A stretch of 64,000 nt of DNA from Flavobacterium sp. ACN6 (lineage in GTDB: Bacteria > Bacteroidota > Bacteroidia > Flavobacteriales > Flavobacteriaceae). The first letter of the stretch is position 1. Each line of letters starts with the position of its first letter. Of this stretch, positions 44,474 through 52,266 are shown piece by piece. Where the stretch lies: the NCBI RefSeq assembly GCF_002304005.1, contig NZ_MRCQ01000003.1, positions 62,001 through 126,000 of the forward strand. Direction: 5' to 3'. The notes below the pieces were generated by a model. It made no database searches, was not told where the DNA came from, and was given only the letters and a program-made list of their open reading frames with translations. The position numbers and the translations under genes were made by a program.

Positions 44474-45034
44474 ATGAAAAAAATAATTGTAGCCGCTGTA
44501 TTGTTCCTAGCAACATCAGCAACGATGAATGCACAATTTGTACAAATTGGGGTTAAAGCAGGTGTTAACTTTGCTAACCAAACAGGAGGTTCTGATTTTA
44601 ATGGAATTTCAGTTGACAAAGAAGGTATTACAAGTTACCATGCAGGTCTTGTAGCAGAACTTAAATTATTAGAAAAATTTTCAATCCAGCCAGAGCTTTT
44701 GTATACTACTCAAGGTGCAACTTATAAAAATGCTCTTACGGAATTTAAAAACGAAATGGGTTATATCGCTATTCCAGTAATGGCAAAAATTTACATGACT
44801 AAATCACTTAGTTTAGAACTTGGTCCACAAGCTTCATTCCTTGTAAGTAATAAAAAGGAATTTGATGCTGCTGATCCAAAAACATTTGACTTCTCTCTTA
44901 ATGCAGGTTTAGGATTAAAAGTTGTTGGAGGTCTTTTTGTTCAAGCTCGTTACGGAATAGGTTTGACAGAAGTTTCAAAAGAAGCTGACTTTAAAAACTC
45001 TGTATTCCAACTTTCTGCTGGATACATGTTCTAA
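44474..45034 (+). CDS. outer membrane beta-barrel protein 4 (PorT-like)
   Basis: The 186-residue protein has a signal peptide ending MNA. The mature part begins FVQIGVKAGVNFANQTGG, contains FSIQPELLYTTQGAT and ends FQLSAGYMF. It aligns along its length with barrel 2 and belongs to the same porin-family beta-barrel domain. It stands on the opposite strand from the other three and ends at a terminator, so it is expressed independently. The terminal Phe and signal peptide support outer-membrane location. Confidence 0.85.
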   Translation: MKKIIVAAVLFLATSATMNAQFVQIGVKAGVNFANQTGGSDFNGISVDKEGITSYHAGLVAELKLLEKFSIQPELLYTTQGATYKNALTEFKNEMGYIAIPVMAKIYMTKSLSLELGPQASFLVSNKKEFDAADPKTFDFSLNAGLGLKVVGGLFVQARYGIGLTEVSKEADFKNSVFQLSAGYMF

Positions 45035-45052
45035 AAGAATATCACATACTTT

Positions 45053-45091
45053 TACAAAAACCGCTCTATTTATTAGTGCGGTTTTTTTATT
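45053..45091 (+). terminator. terminator after beta-barrel gene 4
   Basis: AAAACCGC and GCGGTTTT form a stem followed by a T run. Confidence 0.82.
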
Positions 45092-45104
45092 TTTACACAG
45101 TTCT

Positions 45105-45154
45105 ATGGCAATTGCAAAAATCAATTTCAATGGCAATGTCAAAAATCAATGAAA
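45105..45154 (+). repeat. two 25-bp imperfect direct repeats
   Basis: ATGGCAATTGCAAAAATCAA and ATGGCAATGTCAAAAATCAA begin two adjacent 25-bp copies, 31 bp before aroQ. They are similar to tandem repeats scattered in Flavobacterium intergenic DNA. Confidence 0.65.
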
Positions 45155-45184
45155 ATTATACTACCTCAACATAAATAATTAAAC

Positions 45185-45598
45185 ATGAAAATCTGCATTA
45201 TCAACGGACCCAATTTGAATCTTTTAGGAAAACGCGAACCAGAAGTTTACGGAAGCCAGACTTTTGAAGATTATTATGAAACGTTGAAAGAGAAATTTCC
45301 AAACATCGAACTTTCATATTATCAAAGTAATATTGAAGGCGAACTAATTGGAAAAATCCAGGAAGTTGGATTTTCATATGATGGAATCATTTTGAATGCG
45401 GGCGCTTATACCCACACTTCAATTGGTTTAGGCGATGCGATGAAAGCAGTCACAACACCAGTTATAGAGGTTCATATTTCTAACACTTATGCACGCGAAA
45501 GTTTTAGACATCAATCGTATTTATCTGGAAATGCTAAAGGCGTTATTTTAGGATTTGGACTAAAAAGTTACGAATTGGCGATTCAGTCGTTTTTATAA
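45185..45598 (+). CDS. aroQ: type II 3-dehydroquinate dehydratase
   Basis: The 137-residue enzyme dehydrates 3-dehydroquinate to 3-dehydroshikimate, the third step of the shikimate pathway. The type II signature GPNLNLLGKREPEVYG holds the catalytic Tyr22 and Arg17. The catalytic His is in VIEVHISN (about 97), and the C-terminal SGNAKGVILGFG closes the site. It is slightly shorter than the usual 145-150 residues but complete. It is a stand-alone gene with intergenic repeats on both sides. Confidence 0.95.
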   Translation: MKICIINGPNLNLLGKREPEVYGSQTFEDYYETLKEKFPNIELSYYQSNIEGELIGKIQEVGFSYDGIILNAGAYTHTSIGLGDAMKAVTTPVIEVHISNTYARESFRHQSYLSGNAKGVILGFGLKSYELAIQSFL

Positions 45599-45680
45599 GT
45601 TTCGACTAAATATGATCTGAACCCTGTCTGCTGCGGGAGAGGCGCTTCGACTGCACTCAGCATGACAGCGTAAAGGACAT
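45599..45680. repeat. dispersed repeat fragment
   Basis: GCGCTTCGACTGCACTCAGC followed by ATGACAGC is a fragment of the same kind of Bacteroidota intergenic repeat as at 9.5 kb. No gene is supported in the 159-bp gap. Confidence 0.5.
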
Positions 45681-45757
45681 TGCCTTTCTTTAATTTAACA
45701 AATTATTAATAGGCTCGCTTTTAAGTTCTTTTATTTTTGTAAGGGAAAACCACTTAC

Positions 45758-48247
45758 ATGAAAAACTTTACGCTATTTGCTTTTTTAATTTTTTCAATTT
45801 CCAATTTTGCACAAATCAAAGGCACTGTAACCGATGAAAAGGGAAATCTGCTTCCTTTTGTTTCCATTTTTGAAGATGGAACTTATAGAGGAACTACTTC
45901 AAATGAGCAGGGAAAATATCAGCTTCAAGTAAAAGAAATTGGTAAAAACCAAATTGTCTTTCAGTACTTAGGTTTTAAAACGCAGAAAATCTCAGTTTCG
46001 GCAGATTCACAAACCATAACTTTGGATGTAAAAATGCAGGAAGAAAGTTTCTCCTTAAATGAAGTAGTGATTGATCCCAAAAACAATCCTGCAAATGCCA
46101 TTATTAAAAATGCTATTGCAAACAAAAAAGACAACTCCGACAAAACTGGTCGTTACACAGCCGATTTTTATTCAAAGGGAATGTTTAAGGTAAAAGATCT
46201 TCCTAAAAAGATCCTCGGCCAAAAAGTAGATCTTGGTGCTGATATGGCATCGAATTTAGATTCTACAGGAACAGGGATTTTATACTTATCTGAAACCGTT
46301 TCTAAAATCACTTTTGAAAAACCTGCCAAGTTAAAAGAGAAAATTATTGCCTCAAAAATCTCAGGAAACAACAGAGGTTACAGTTACAACACTGCCGCTT
46401 TATCTACTTATGATTTTTATGATAATGCGTTAGACTTTGATGTTAAAATGATTTCTCCAATTGCAGATAATGCTTTTAGTTACTATAAATATAAACTGGA
46501 AGGCACATTTTATGATGATAATAAACAACAGATTTATAAAATAAAAGTCATTCCAAAACGTGATAAAGAACCCGTTTTTGAAGGTTACATCTATATTGTA
46601 GACGATAGCTTTGCCATTTATGCCATAGATTTAGACATAAAAGGCTACCGAATGAAAAATGAATTTACGGAGGCAATGTCTTTAACGCAAAGTTATAGTT
46701 ATAATAAAAAGAATAAAATTTGGTCTAAAAATGCGCAGACGCTTTCTTTTACTGCGGGTATTTTTGGAATAAAGTTCTCTGGAAATTTTAATTACGTGTA
46801 CTCTAATTATGAATTTCCTTCTTCATTTGAAAAGAAGACTTTTGGAAATGAAATTGTTTCTTTTGAACCAAATGCCAATAAAAAAGATGATGCGTTTTGG
46901 AACGAAATCCGCCCAATTCCTTTGACAATAGAGGAAAGTAATGATTATAATAAAAAAGACAGCCTGCAGACTGTTCGAACTTCCAAAAAATATACTGATT
47001 CTATTGATGCTAAAAACAACAAGTTTAAAGTTTGGGATATTTTAATGGGCTATGATTATAAGAATACATTCAAAAAATATTCATTTAATTATCAAGGTTT
47101 ATTGAATATCGCCTCTTTAAGTTTCAATACCGTACAGGGATTTAATTTGGATTCTGGTTTTTCATTTAAAACAGAAAATGAAGAGAAAGGAAAAACAACT
47201 AGTATTGGAACGACTTTTAATTATGGTTTTTCAGATGAACGTTTTAGAGTTACGGGACAATTTACCCATAAATTCAATACAATAAATTTTGCTACAATTG
47301 TCATTTCAGGAGGAACAAAAGTAGCACAGTTTAATAGCGCTGAACCTATTACTAAATTGGTCAACTCTGTAAGTTCTTTATTTTTTAAGGATAATTATAT
47401 GAAGTTGTATAATTTAGAATATGCTCAAATCAATTATTCACAAGATGTTTTAAATGGCGTTAATTTGTTCGCAAAAGTGGCTTATGAGCAGCGAAAACCT
47501 CTTTTTAATACAACTGATTATTCTTTCTTTAAAAGAGATGATTTGTATTCTTCTAATAATCCGCTTGCTCCGGATGATTTTACAACAGCTCCATTTGAAC
47601 AGCATTATTTATTTAAAGCCGGAATCAATGCCCGAATTAACTTTGGAAACAAATACATTTCGAGACCTGACGGAAGATATAATTTTAAAGACGATAGATA
47701 TCCAACTATAATTTTAGGTTTTGAAAAAGCATTTGCTGGAAGCGAAAAGAAATATGAATTTGAGAGAATTGGAGCTTCTGTGCAATACGATTTACAACTT
47801 GGAAACAAAGGTACGCTGGGAACCAATTTCAGAGCGGGAAAATTCTTCAATGCTGAAAATATTGCTTTTATAGATTACAGACATTTTAACGGAAACCAAA
47901 CTCATATTGGTACAAGCGGTCGTTATTTAAATGTTTTCAATTTGATGCCCTATTATGCCAACAGTACAAATGACAGTTATTTTGAGATGCATTTGGAACA
48001 TAACGACACTGGGTTTATTATGAATAAAATTCCGTTGTTGAATCTTTTGAAATCTACTATGAATATCGGATTTCATTCGCTGGCAATCCCCGACCGAAAA
48101 CCGTATACTGAATTTACTGTTGGCTTGGATAATTTAGGTTTTGGTAAATTTAAGCTATTCAGAGTCGATTATATACATTCTTATCAAGGAGGCACTCAAC
48201 AAAATGGAGTTGTTTTTGGGTTGAAAATTTTAAATGCGTTGGATTAG
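45758..48247 (+). CDS. DUF5686 and carboxypeptidase-regulatory-like domain protein
   Basis: The 829-residue protein has a signal peptide (about 1-18). A carboxypeptidase-regulatory-like domain (about 20-105, IKGTVTDEKGNLLPFVSIFE) follows, then a long DUF5686 region predicted to form a large outer-membrane beta barrel (last strands FRVDYIHSYQGG ... VFGLKILNALD). This architecture is common in Bacteroidota and often located in the outer membrane. The function is unknown; TonB-box and plug are missing, so it is not a TonB receptor. An 8-bp-periodic array begins 2 bp after the stop. Confidence 0.87.
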   Translation: MKNFTLFAFLIFSISNFAQIKGTVTDEKGNLLPFVSIFEDGTYRGTTSNEQGKYQLQVKEIGKNQIVFQYLGFKTQKISVSADSQTITLDVKMQEESFSLNEVVIDPKNNPANAIIKNAIANKKDNSDKTGRYTADFYSKGMFKVKDLPKKILGQKVDLGADMASNLDSTGTGILYLSETVSKITFEKPAKLKEKIIASKISGNNRGYSYNTAALSTYDFYDNALDFDVKMISPIADNAFSYYKYKLEGTFYDDNKQQIYKIKVIPKRDKEPVFEGYIYIVDDSFAIYAIDLDIKGYRMKNEFTEAMSLTQSYSYNKKNKIWSKNAQTLSFTAGIFGIKFSGNFNYVYSNYEFPSSFEKKTFGNEIVSFEPNANKKDDAFWNEIRPIPLTIEESNDYNKKDSLQTVRTSKKYTDSIDAKNNKFKVWDILMGYDYKNTFKKYSFNYQGLLNIASLSFNTVQGFNLDSGFSFKTENEEKGKTTSIGTTFNYGFSDERFRVTGQFTHKFNTINFATIVISGGTKVAQFNSAEPITKLVNSVSSLFFKDNYMKLYNLEYAQINYSQDVLNGVNLFAKVAYEQRKPLFNTTDYSFFKRDDLYSSNNPLAPDDFTTAPFEQHYLFKAGINARINFGNKYISRPDGRYNFKDDRYPTIILGFEKAFAGSEKKYEFERIGASVQYDLQLGNKGTLGTNFRAGKFFNAENIAFIDYRHFNGNQTHIGTSGRYLNVFNLMPYYANSTNDSYFEMHLEHNDTGFIMNKIPLLNLLKSTMNIGFHSLAIPDRKPYTEFTVGLDNLGFGKFKLFRVDYIHSYQGGTQQNGVVFGLKILNALD

Positions 48248-48249
48248 AC

Positions 48250-48290
48250 CTAAGTTTCTGAGAGACTAAGGTTCTAATATTCTAAGGAAA
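48250..48290 (+). repeat. 8-bp-periodic TAAG array, left arm (48 kb locus)
   Basis: CCTAAGTT TCTGAGAG ACTAAGGT TCTAATAT TCTAAGGA repeats TAAG/TGAG every 8 bp, directly after the DUF5686 stop. Confidence 0.8.
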
Positions 48291-48337
48291 TAATTGAATG
48301 GTTCTCGACTTAGCGCGAACTGACAAAATGTAACATA

Positions 48338-48378
48338 AAAAACCGTTTACTCTATTTAAAGAATAAACGGTTTTTAAA
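48338..48378. terminator. bidirectional terminator between convergent genes
   Basis: AAAAACCGTTTA and TAAACGGTTTTT form a stem between the DUF5686 and cation efflux genes. Confidence 0.88.
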
Positions 48379-48383
48379 TTAAT

Positions 48384-48411
48384 CTTTGTCAAAGTTTAAA
48401 CTTTGACAAAG
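48384..48411. repeat. 28-bp perfect palindrome
   Basis: The arms CTTTGTCAAAGTTT and AAACTTTGACAAAG are contiguous. The same arms form the palindrome at 9611-9639. It stands next to, but apart from, the terminator. Confidence 0.9.
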
Positions 48412-48429
48412 AGATATATCACAAAGTAA

Positions 48430-48478
48430 AACCTTAGAATCTTAGCAACTTAGAACTTAGCATCTCAAAGACTTAGCA
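48430..48478 (-). repeat. 8-bp-periodic CTTAG array, right arm, supplying a stop codon
   Basis: CTTAG recurs at 8-bp steps with one 7-bp step. The last CTTAG contains the TAA stop (48473-48475) of the cation efflux gene. Confidence 0.8.
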
Positions 48479-49351
48479 ATGATAATCATCTGGTTCGATA
48501 TGAATCAAAACATTCCCTAATTGAGGAATTAGTTCTTTTAAAGTGTCTTGCAGTTTATGGGATAAATCATGTCCTTCTTTTACCGAAATTTTAGCCGAAA
48601 CAATTGCATGAAGATCTACATGATAACGCATTCCAGCTTTTCTAATAAAACATTTTTCGGTTCCAAGAATTCCCGGCACCGTTAATGATTTTACTCGAAT
48701 TTCTTCCACTAAGTCATCATTCAGGTTTTCATCCATGATTTCGCCCAGTGCAGGTCGGAAAATTTTATAGCTGTTATACAGAATAAAAAATGCGGCAAAA
48801 AGTGCGGCCCAGTCATCTGCTGACTCGTAGCCTTTTCCCATAATCAAGGCAATCGAAATTCCGATAAACGCTGCAACAGAAGTTATCGCATCACTTCTAT
48901 GATGCCACGCATCTGCCGCTAAAGCTGAACTATTAGTCTGCTTACTGCGTTTCATTACCAATCGAAACGAATATTCTTTCCAGATAATAATTGCACCTAA
49001 AACATACAAAGTCCAAGATTTTGGCAAATTGTGCGAAGTTCCAATATTGGCAATACTTTCGTATCCAATAATTGTTGCTGAAGTAATTAAAAAACCAACG
49101 ACCAAAAACGTAATCAAAGGTTCTGCACGGCCGTGGCCATAAGGGTGATTTTCATCAGCAGGTTTATTCGAATACTTTATTCCGAATAAGACCAGACAAG
49201 ACGAAAATATATCCGTCGTAGATTCGATCGCATCTGCAATCAGGGCGTATGAATTGCCAAAAAAACCTGCGAGACCTTTTACAAGGGCCAGGCAGGTATT
49301 TCCAGCTATACTAAATATAGTAGCTTTTATAGCTTTTTGTTCATTTGTCAT
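48473..49351 (-). CDS. cation diffusion facilitator family transporter
   Basis: The 292-residue protein has six membrane segments and a C-terminal cytoplasmic domain (about 205-292, ending with the LGNVLIHIEPDDYHC metal-binding tail). One half of the transport site is His150-xxx-Asp154 in AWHHRSDAITS. The other is usually HxxxD or DxxxD, but here reads Glu43-xxx-Asp47 (DAIESTTD). It exports a divalent metal such as zinc, iron or manganese in exchange for protons. The glutamate may shift metal preference. The stop lies in an intergenic repeat. Confidence 0.92.
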   Translation of the reverse strand: MTNEQKAIKATIFSIAGNTCLALVKGLAGFFGNSYALIADAIESTTDIFSSCLVLFGIKYSNKPADENHPYGHGRAEPLITFLVVGFLITSATIIGYESIANIGTSHNLPKSWTLYVLGAIIIWKEYSFRLVMKRSKQTNSSALAADAWHHRSDAITSVAAFIGISIALIMGKGYESADDWAALFAAFFILYNSYKIFRPALGEIMDENLNDDLVEEIRVKSLTVPGILGTEKCFIRKAGMRYHVDLHAIVSAKISVKEGHDLSHKLQDTLKELIPQLGNVLIHIEPDDYHC

Positions 49352-49416
49352 TTAGACTGTTTTTTTCGCCGGGAATTCACGAATTATAAAAATCAATGAA
49401 TTAACGGCTAACTTAT

Positions 49417-50730
49417 TTAAGCTCTCACGATTTTTGCACCGATTGCTCTTAAACGCTCGTCGATACGCTCGTATCCACGATCGATTTGTTCGATATTTTG
49501 AATTGTACTTGTTCCTTTTGCAGAAAGCGCTGCGATCAACAATGAAATTCCCGCACGAATATCTGGAGAAGACATTGTTGTTGCTTTCAATTGAGATTCG
49601 AAATTATGTCCCATAACCACAGCTCTGTGCGGATCACATAACATAATTTTTGCTCCCATATCGATCAATTTATCCACGAAGAACAAACGGCTTTCGAACA
49701 TTTTTTGGTGAATCAAAACATCGCCTTTTGCTTGCGTTGCCACAACCAAAACGATACTCAATAAGTCAGGTGTAAAACCTGGCCAAGGTGCATCGGCAAT
49801 AGTTAAGATCGAACCATCGATATCTGTTTTTACTTCGTAACCATCTTTATGAGCCGGAATGTAAATATCGTCGCCGCGTTTTTCAATTGTAATACCTAAT
49901 TTCCTAAATGTATTCGGAATCAAACCTAAATTCTCCCAGCTTACATTTTTGATCGTGATTTCGCTTTTTGTCATAGCCGCAAGACCAATCCAAGAACCAA
50001 TTTCGATCATATCAGGCAAAATCGTGTGCTCACAACCTCCAAGGCTTTCAACACCTTCGATAGTCAATAAGTTAGATCCAACTCCTGTGATTTTTGCTCC
50101 CATAGAGTTCAACATTTTACATAATTGTTGTAAATATGGTTCGCAGGCAGCGTTGTAAACCGTTGTTGTTCCTTTTGCTAAAACAGCAGCCATTACAATA
50201 TTTGCTGTTCCAGTTACAGAAGCTTCGTCAAGAAGCATATCTGTTCCTTGTAATCCCTCTTCTGGAGATTCAACTCCGTAAAAGTGATCTTCTCTGTTAT
50301 ATCTGAATTTTGCTCCAAGGTTAATGAAACCTTCAAAGTGCGTATCTAATCTGCGACGCCCAATTTTATCTCCTCCCGGTTTCGGGATATATCCTTTTCC
50401 GAAACGAGCTAAAAGCGGTCCAACAATCATAATAGAACCACGAAGTGCTCCACCTTCTTTTTTGAAAGCTTCTGTTTCTAAATATCCAACATTAACCTCA
50501 TCGGCCTGAAACGTAATCGAACCCGGTTCATTGCGTTGAATTTTCACTCCTAAATTACCCAACAAAGTGATTAATTTGTTGATGTCAATAATATCGGGAA
50601 TATTATTAATTTTTACTTTATCCCCCGTTAGAAGCACGGCACATAAAATTTGTAATGCCTCGTTTTTTGCTCCTTGCGGAGTGATTTCTCCTTTTAAAGG
50701 AATTCCTCCTTCGATTTTAAAAATTCCCAT
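49417..50730 (-). CDS. murA: UDP-N-acetylglucosamine 1-carboxyvinyltransferase (MurA) with Asp at the fosfomycin-target position
   Basis: The 437-residue enzyme transfers enolpyruvate to UDP-GlcNAc, the first committed step of peptidoglycan synthesis. Lys22 (GAKNEALQ) and the C-terminal SPDIRAGISLLIAAL are conserved. The active-site loop reads PKPGGDKIGRRRLDTHF. The residue matching E. coli Cys115 is Asp121. Cys-to-Asp at this site is known from Mycobacterium and Chlamydia MurA and prevents covalent inactivation by fosfomycin. Full length suggests an active enzyme. It is downstream of DUF4290 and separated from it by 8-bp-periodic arrays. Confidence 0.95.
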   Translation of the reverse strand: MGIFKIEGGIPLKGEITPQGAKNEALQILCAVLLTGDKVKINNIPDIIDINKLITLLGNLGVKIQRNEPGSITFQADEVNVGYLETEAFKKEGGALRGSIMIVGPLLARFGKGYIPKPGGDKIGRRRLDTHFEGFINLGAKFRYNREDHFYGVESPEEGLQGTDMLLDEASVTGTANIVMAAVLAKGTTTVYNAACEPYLQQLCKMLNSMGAKITGVGSNLLTIEGVESLGGCEHTILPDMIEIGSWIGLAAMTKSEITIKNVSWENLGLIPNTFRKLGITIEKRGDDIYIPAHKDGYEVKTDIDGSILTIADAPWPGFTPDLLSIVLVVATQAKGDVLIHQKMFESRLFFVDKLIDMGAKIMLCDPHRAVVMGHNFESQLKATTMSSPDIRAGISLLIAALSAKGTSTIQNIEQIDRGYERIDERLRAIGAKIVRA

Positions 50731-50737
50731 AGATTTT

Positions 50738-50822
50738 TTTTAAGGTTCTAAGGTTCTGAGATTCTGAGGTTCTAAGGTTAAGCTAAAATCTTAGCATCTT
50801 AGTTACTTAGGATCTTAGCAAC
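50738..50822. repeat. 8-bp-periodic TTAG array, both orientations adjacent
   Basis: The left half has TAAGGTTC TAAGGTTC TGAGATTC TGAGGTTC TAAGGTT (50738-50777). The right half has ATCTTAGC ATCTTAGT TACTTAGG ATCTTAGC (50787-50822), its reverse-complement design. Together they can fold into an imperfect hairpin. Confidence 0.82.
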
Positions 50823-50875
50823 TTCTTCTATTTTTGATTGTTATTTTTAGGTTATAAAGCTCTGCTTTTTGAGAT

Positions 50876-50919
50876 TCCAAAAGTCTTAGCCTCTTAGTCC
50901 CTTAGCCTCTTAGCTCCTT
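50876..50919 (-). repeat. 8-bp-periodic CTTAG array beside the DUF4290 stop
   Basis: AGTCTT AGCCTCTT AGTCCCTT AGCCTCTT AGCTCCTT repeats the CTTAG core every 8 bp. It ends 3 bp before the DUF4290 stop codon. Confidence 0.8.
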
Positions 50920-50921
50920 CT

Positions 50922-51647
50922 TTACTTCTGATTATTATTTTTCTGGAACGTCTTTTTCTGACCTCCTTTGTTGTTGTTTTTGTTGTTGTTTTGAATTTTT
51001 GGCTGTCCGACAACTGCTGTTTTATTAGACATACGTTTATTGGTACGCATTAAATCCGTTGTGTTTAACAGCTCTTCTGTACTGTGAAGTAAATTTATTT
51101 TCCCTCCAGACAATTCAAATAAATGTTCAAAAATCACATCGTCTTTTACAGTGTCTTTGTTCCAGCTCAGGAAAGATTTTTTCATGTGGTTGGCAATCAC
51201 CATAACCAATGCAGTTTTCATTTCTCCATCATCCCATTTATTGGCAACATCAATCATATATTTGATGTTATTCCCATAAAATCTGTATTTTGGAAAGTTC
51301 TGCGGATATTGCAAAACATCTGGCTTTAACTCCAAAACTTCTCTTGACGGAATTGGATATGGGGATTCTACATTCAATTTAAAATCAGACATTATGAAAA
51401 GCTGATCCCAAAGTTTATGCTGAAAATCTGGCACATCACGCAAATGCGGATTTAAGCTTCCCATAACCTGAATGATGTATTTCGCCGCTTTGTTACGTGC
51501 TTCATCATCTTCTATTGCGGTAGCCTGATCGATCAATTTTTGTAAATGACGACCATATTCCGGAATAATCAAACGCTGTCTTTCAGAATTGTATTCTAAG
51601 TTAAAAACAACGTCATTTGCGACTTCTTTTTTATATTTTTCGACCAT
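50922..51647 (-). CDS. DUF4290 domain-containing protein
   Basis: The 241-residue soluble protein has the DUF4290 domain at about 8-190, with IPEYGRHLQKLIDQA near the N-terminus and YRFYGNNIKYMIDVANKWDDGE in the middle. The C-terminal 35 residues are low-complexity Asn/Lys/Gly (NNNKNNNKGGQKK), probably disordered and able to bind nucleic acid. The family is Bacteroidota-specific and has no known function. It is 3 bp downstream of the DUF493 gene, and murA follows after an array-filled gap, an arrangement often conserved in flavobacteria. Confidence 0.87.
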   Translation of the reverse strand: MVEKYKKEVANDVVFNLEYNSERQRLIIPEYGRHLQKLIDQATAIEDDEARNKAAKYIIQVMGSLNPHLRDVPDFQHKLWDQLFIMSDFKLNVESPYPIPSREVLELKPDVLQYPQNFPKYRFYGNNIKYMIDVANKWDDGEMKTALVMVIANHMKKSFLSWNKDTVKDDVIFEHLFELSGGKINLLHSTEELLNTTDLMRTNKRMSNKTAVVGQPKIQNNNKNNNKGGQKKTFQKNNNQK

Positions 51648-51650
51648 AAG

Positions 51651-51947
51651 TTATAATGAAACTATACCTTCTATTGTAGAAACTTCTTTGTATTTACTAA
51701 TCACATCATCTGAACTGTTCATAGTAACATCTACAGAAACGCTGGTAAATTTACCCGTTTTAGATTTTGTTGTTTTAATAACCGCTCCCATGCTGTCAAA
51801 AGCTTTTTCGACACGCTCTACATTATCGGCTACAGATGGCACAATAAATTTATACAAATATTCTGCTGGCCAAGTGTTTGCGTTATCTAGCTCGACTTTT
51901 AATCTTTCGTAAAATTCGGCGGTATTCTTTTCTTTATCGTTCTCCAT
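51651..51947 (-). CDS. DUF493 family protein (YbeD-like)
   Basis: The 98-residue protein has the small alpha/beta ferredoxin-like DUF493 fold (EYLYKFIVPSVADNVERVEKAF, SVSVDVTMNSSDDVISKYKEV). E. coli YbeD is the best-known member; its role is uncertain and ACT-like ligand binding has been proposed. It begins the DUF493-DUF4290-murA run. A TATATTTG -7-like element lies 20 bp upstream on the minus strand, without a clear TTG. Confidence 0.85.
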   Translation of the reverse strand: MENDKEKNTAEFYERLKVELDNANTWPAEYLYKFIVPSVADNVERVEKAFDSMGAVIKTTKSKTGKFTSVSVDVTMNSSDDVISKYKEVSTIEGIVSL

Positions 51948-52266
51948 TCGTAATTAAAAATAAACGCAAATATACGGTTTTGATTTTAGACTTTTGAGTT
52001 TAGATTTTAGATTTTTTTTGGACTTAAAACTTTGTTTTAAAGAGACAAAGTTACAATCCCGTCCCGATGCTTCGGGATCAAGGACAAAGGTGCAGAGAAA
52101 AATTTAATACAGGATTATTTCATTGTAAATTTTACGCTTATATTTGAGAAAATAATCTGCAGAAATCTCTCGGAAAGCTGCAGAGACGCAAAGTTTTTTT
52201 TATTAATTAAGCTTTTAAGAAATTACTTTGCGTCTCTGCTACTTTGCGAGATTAAAAAATAGTACA
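51948..52266. repeat. divergent gap with TTTAGATT stretch and inverted CTTTGCGTCTCTGC arms
   Basis: The gap holds no gene. It contains a TTTAGATTTTAGATT stretch (51983-52016) and a small TCCCGATGCTTCGGGA palindrome (52059-52074). GCAGAGACGCAAAG (52180-52193) with its perfect reverse complement (52226-52239) follows, separated by 32 bp. The right arm ends 27 bp before the esterase start. Confidence 0.75.

Noticed and set aside
47454..47711. 85-codon plus-strand reading frame in another frame
   Set aside because: It lies inside the DUF5686 gene and has no independent features.
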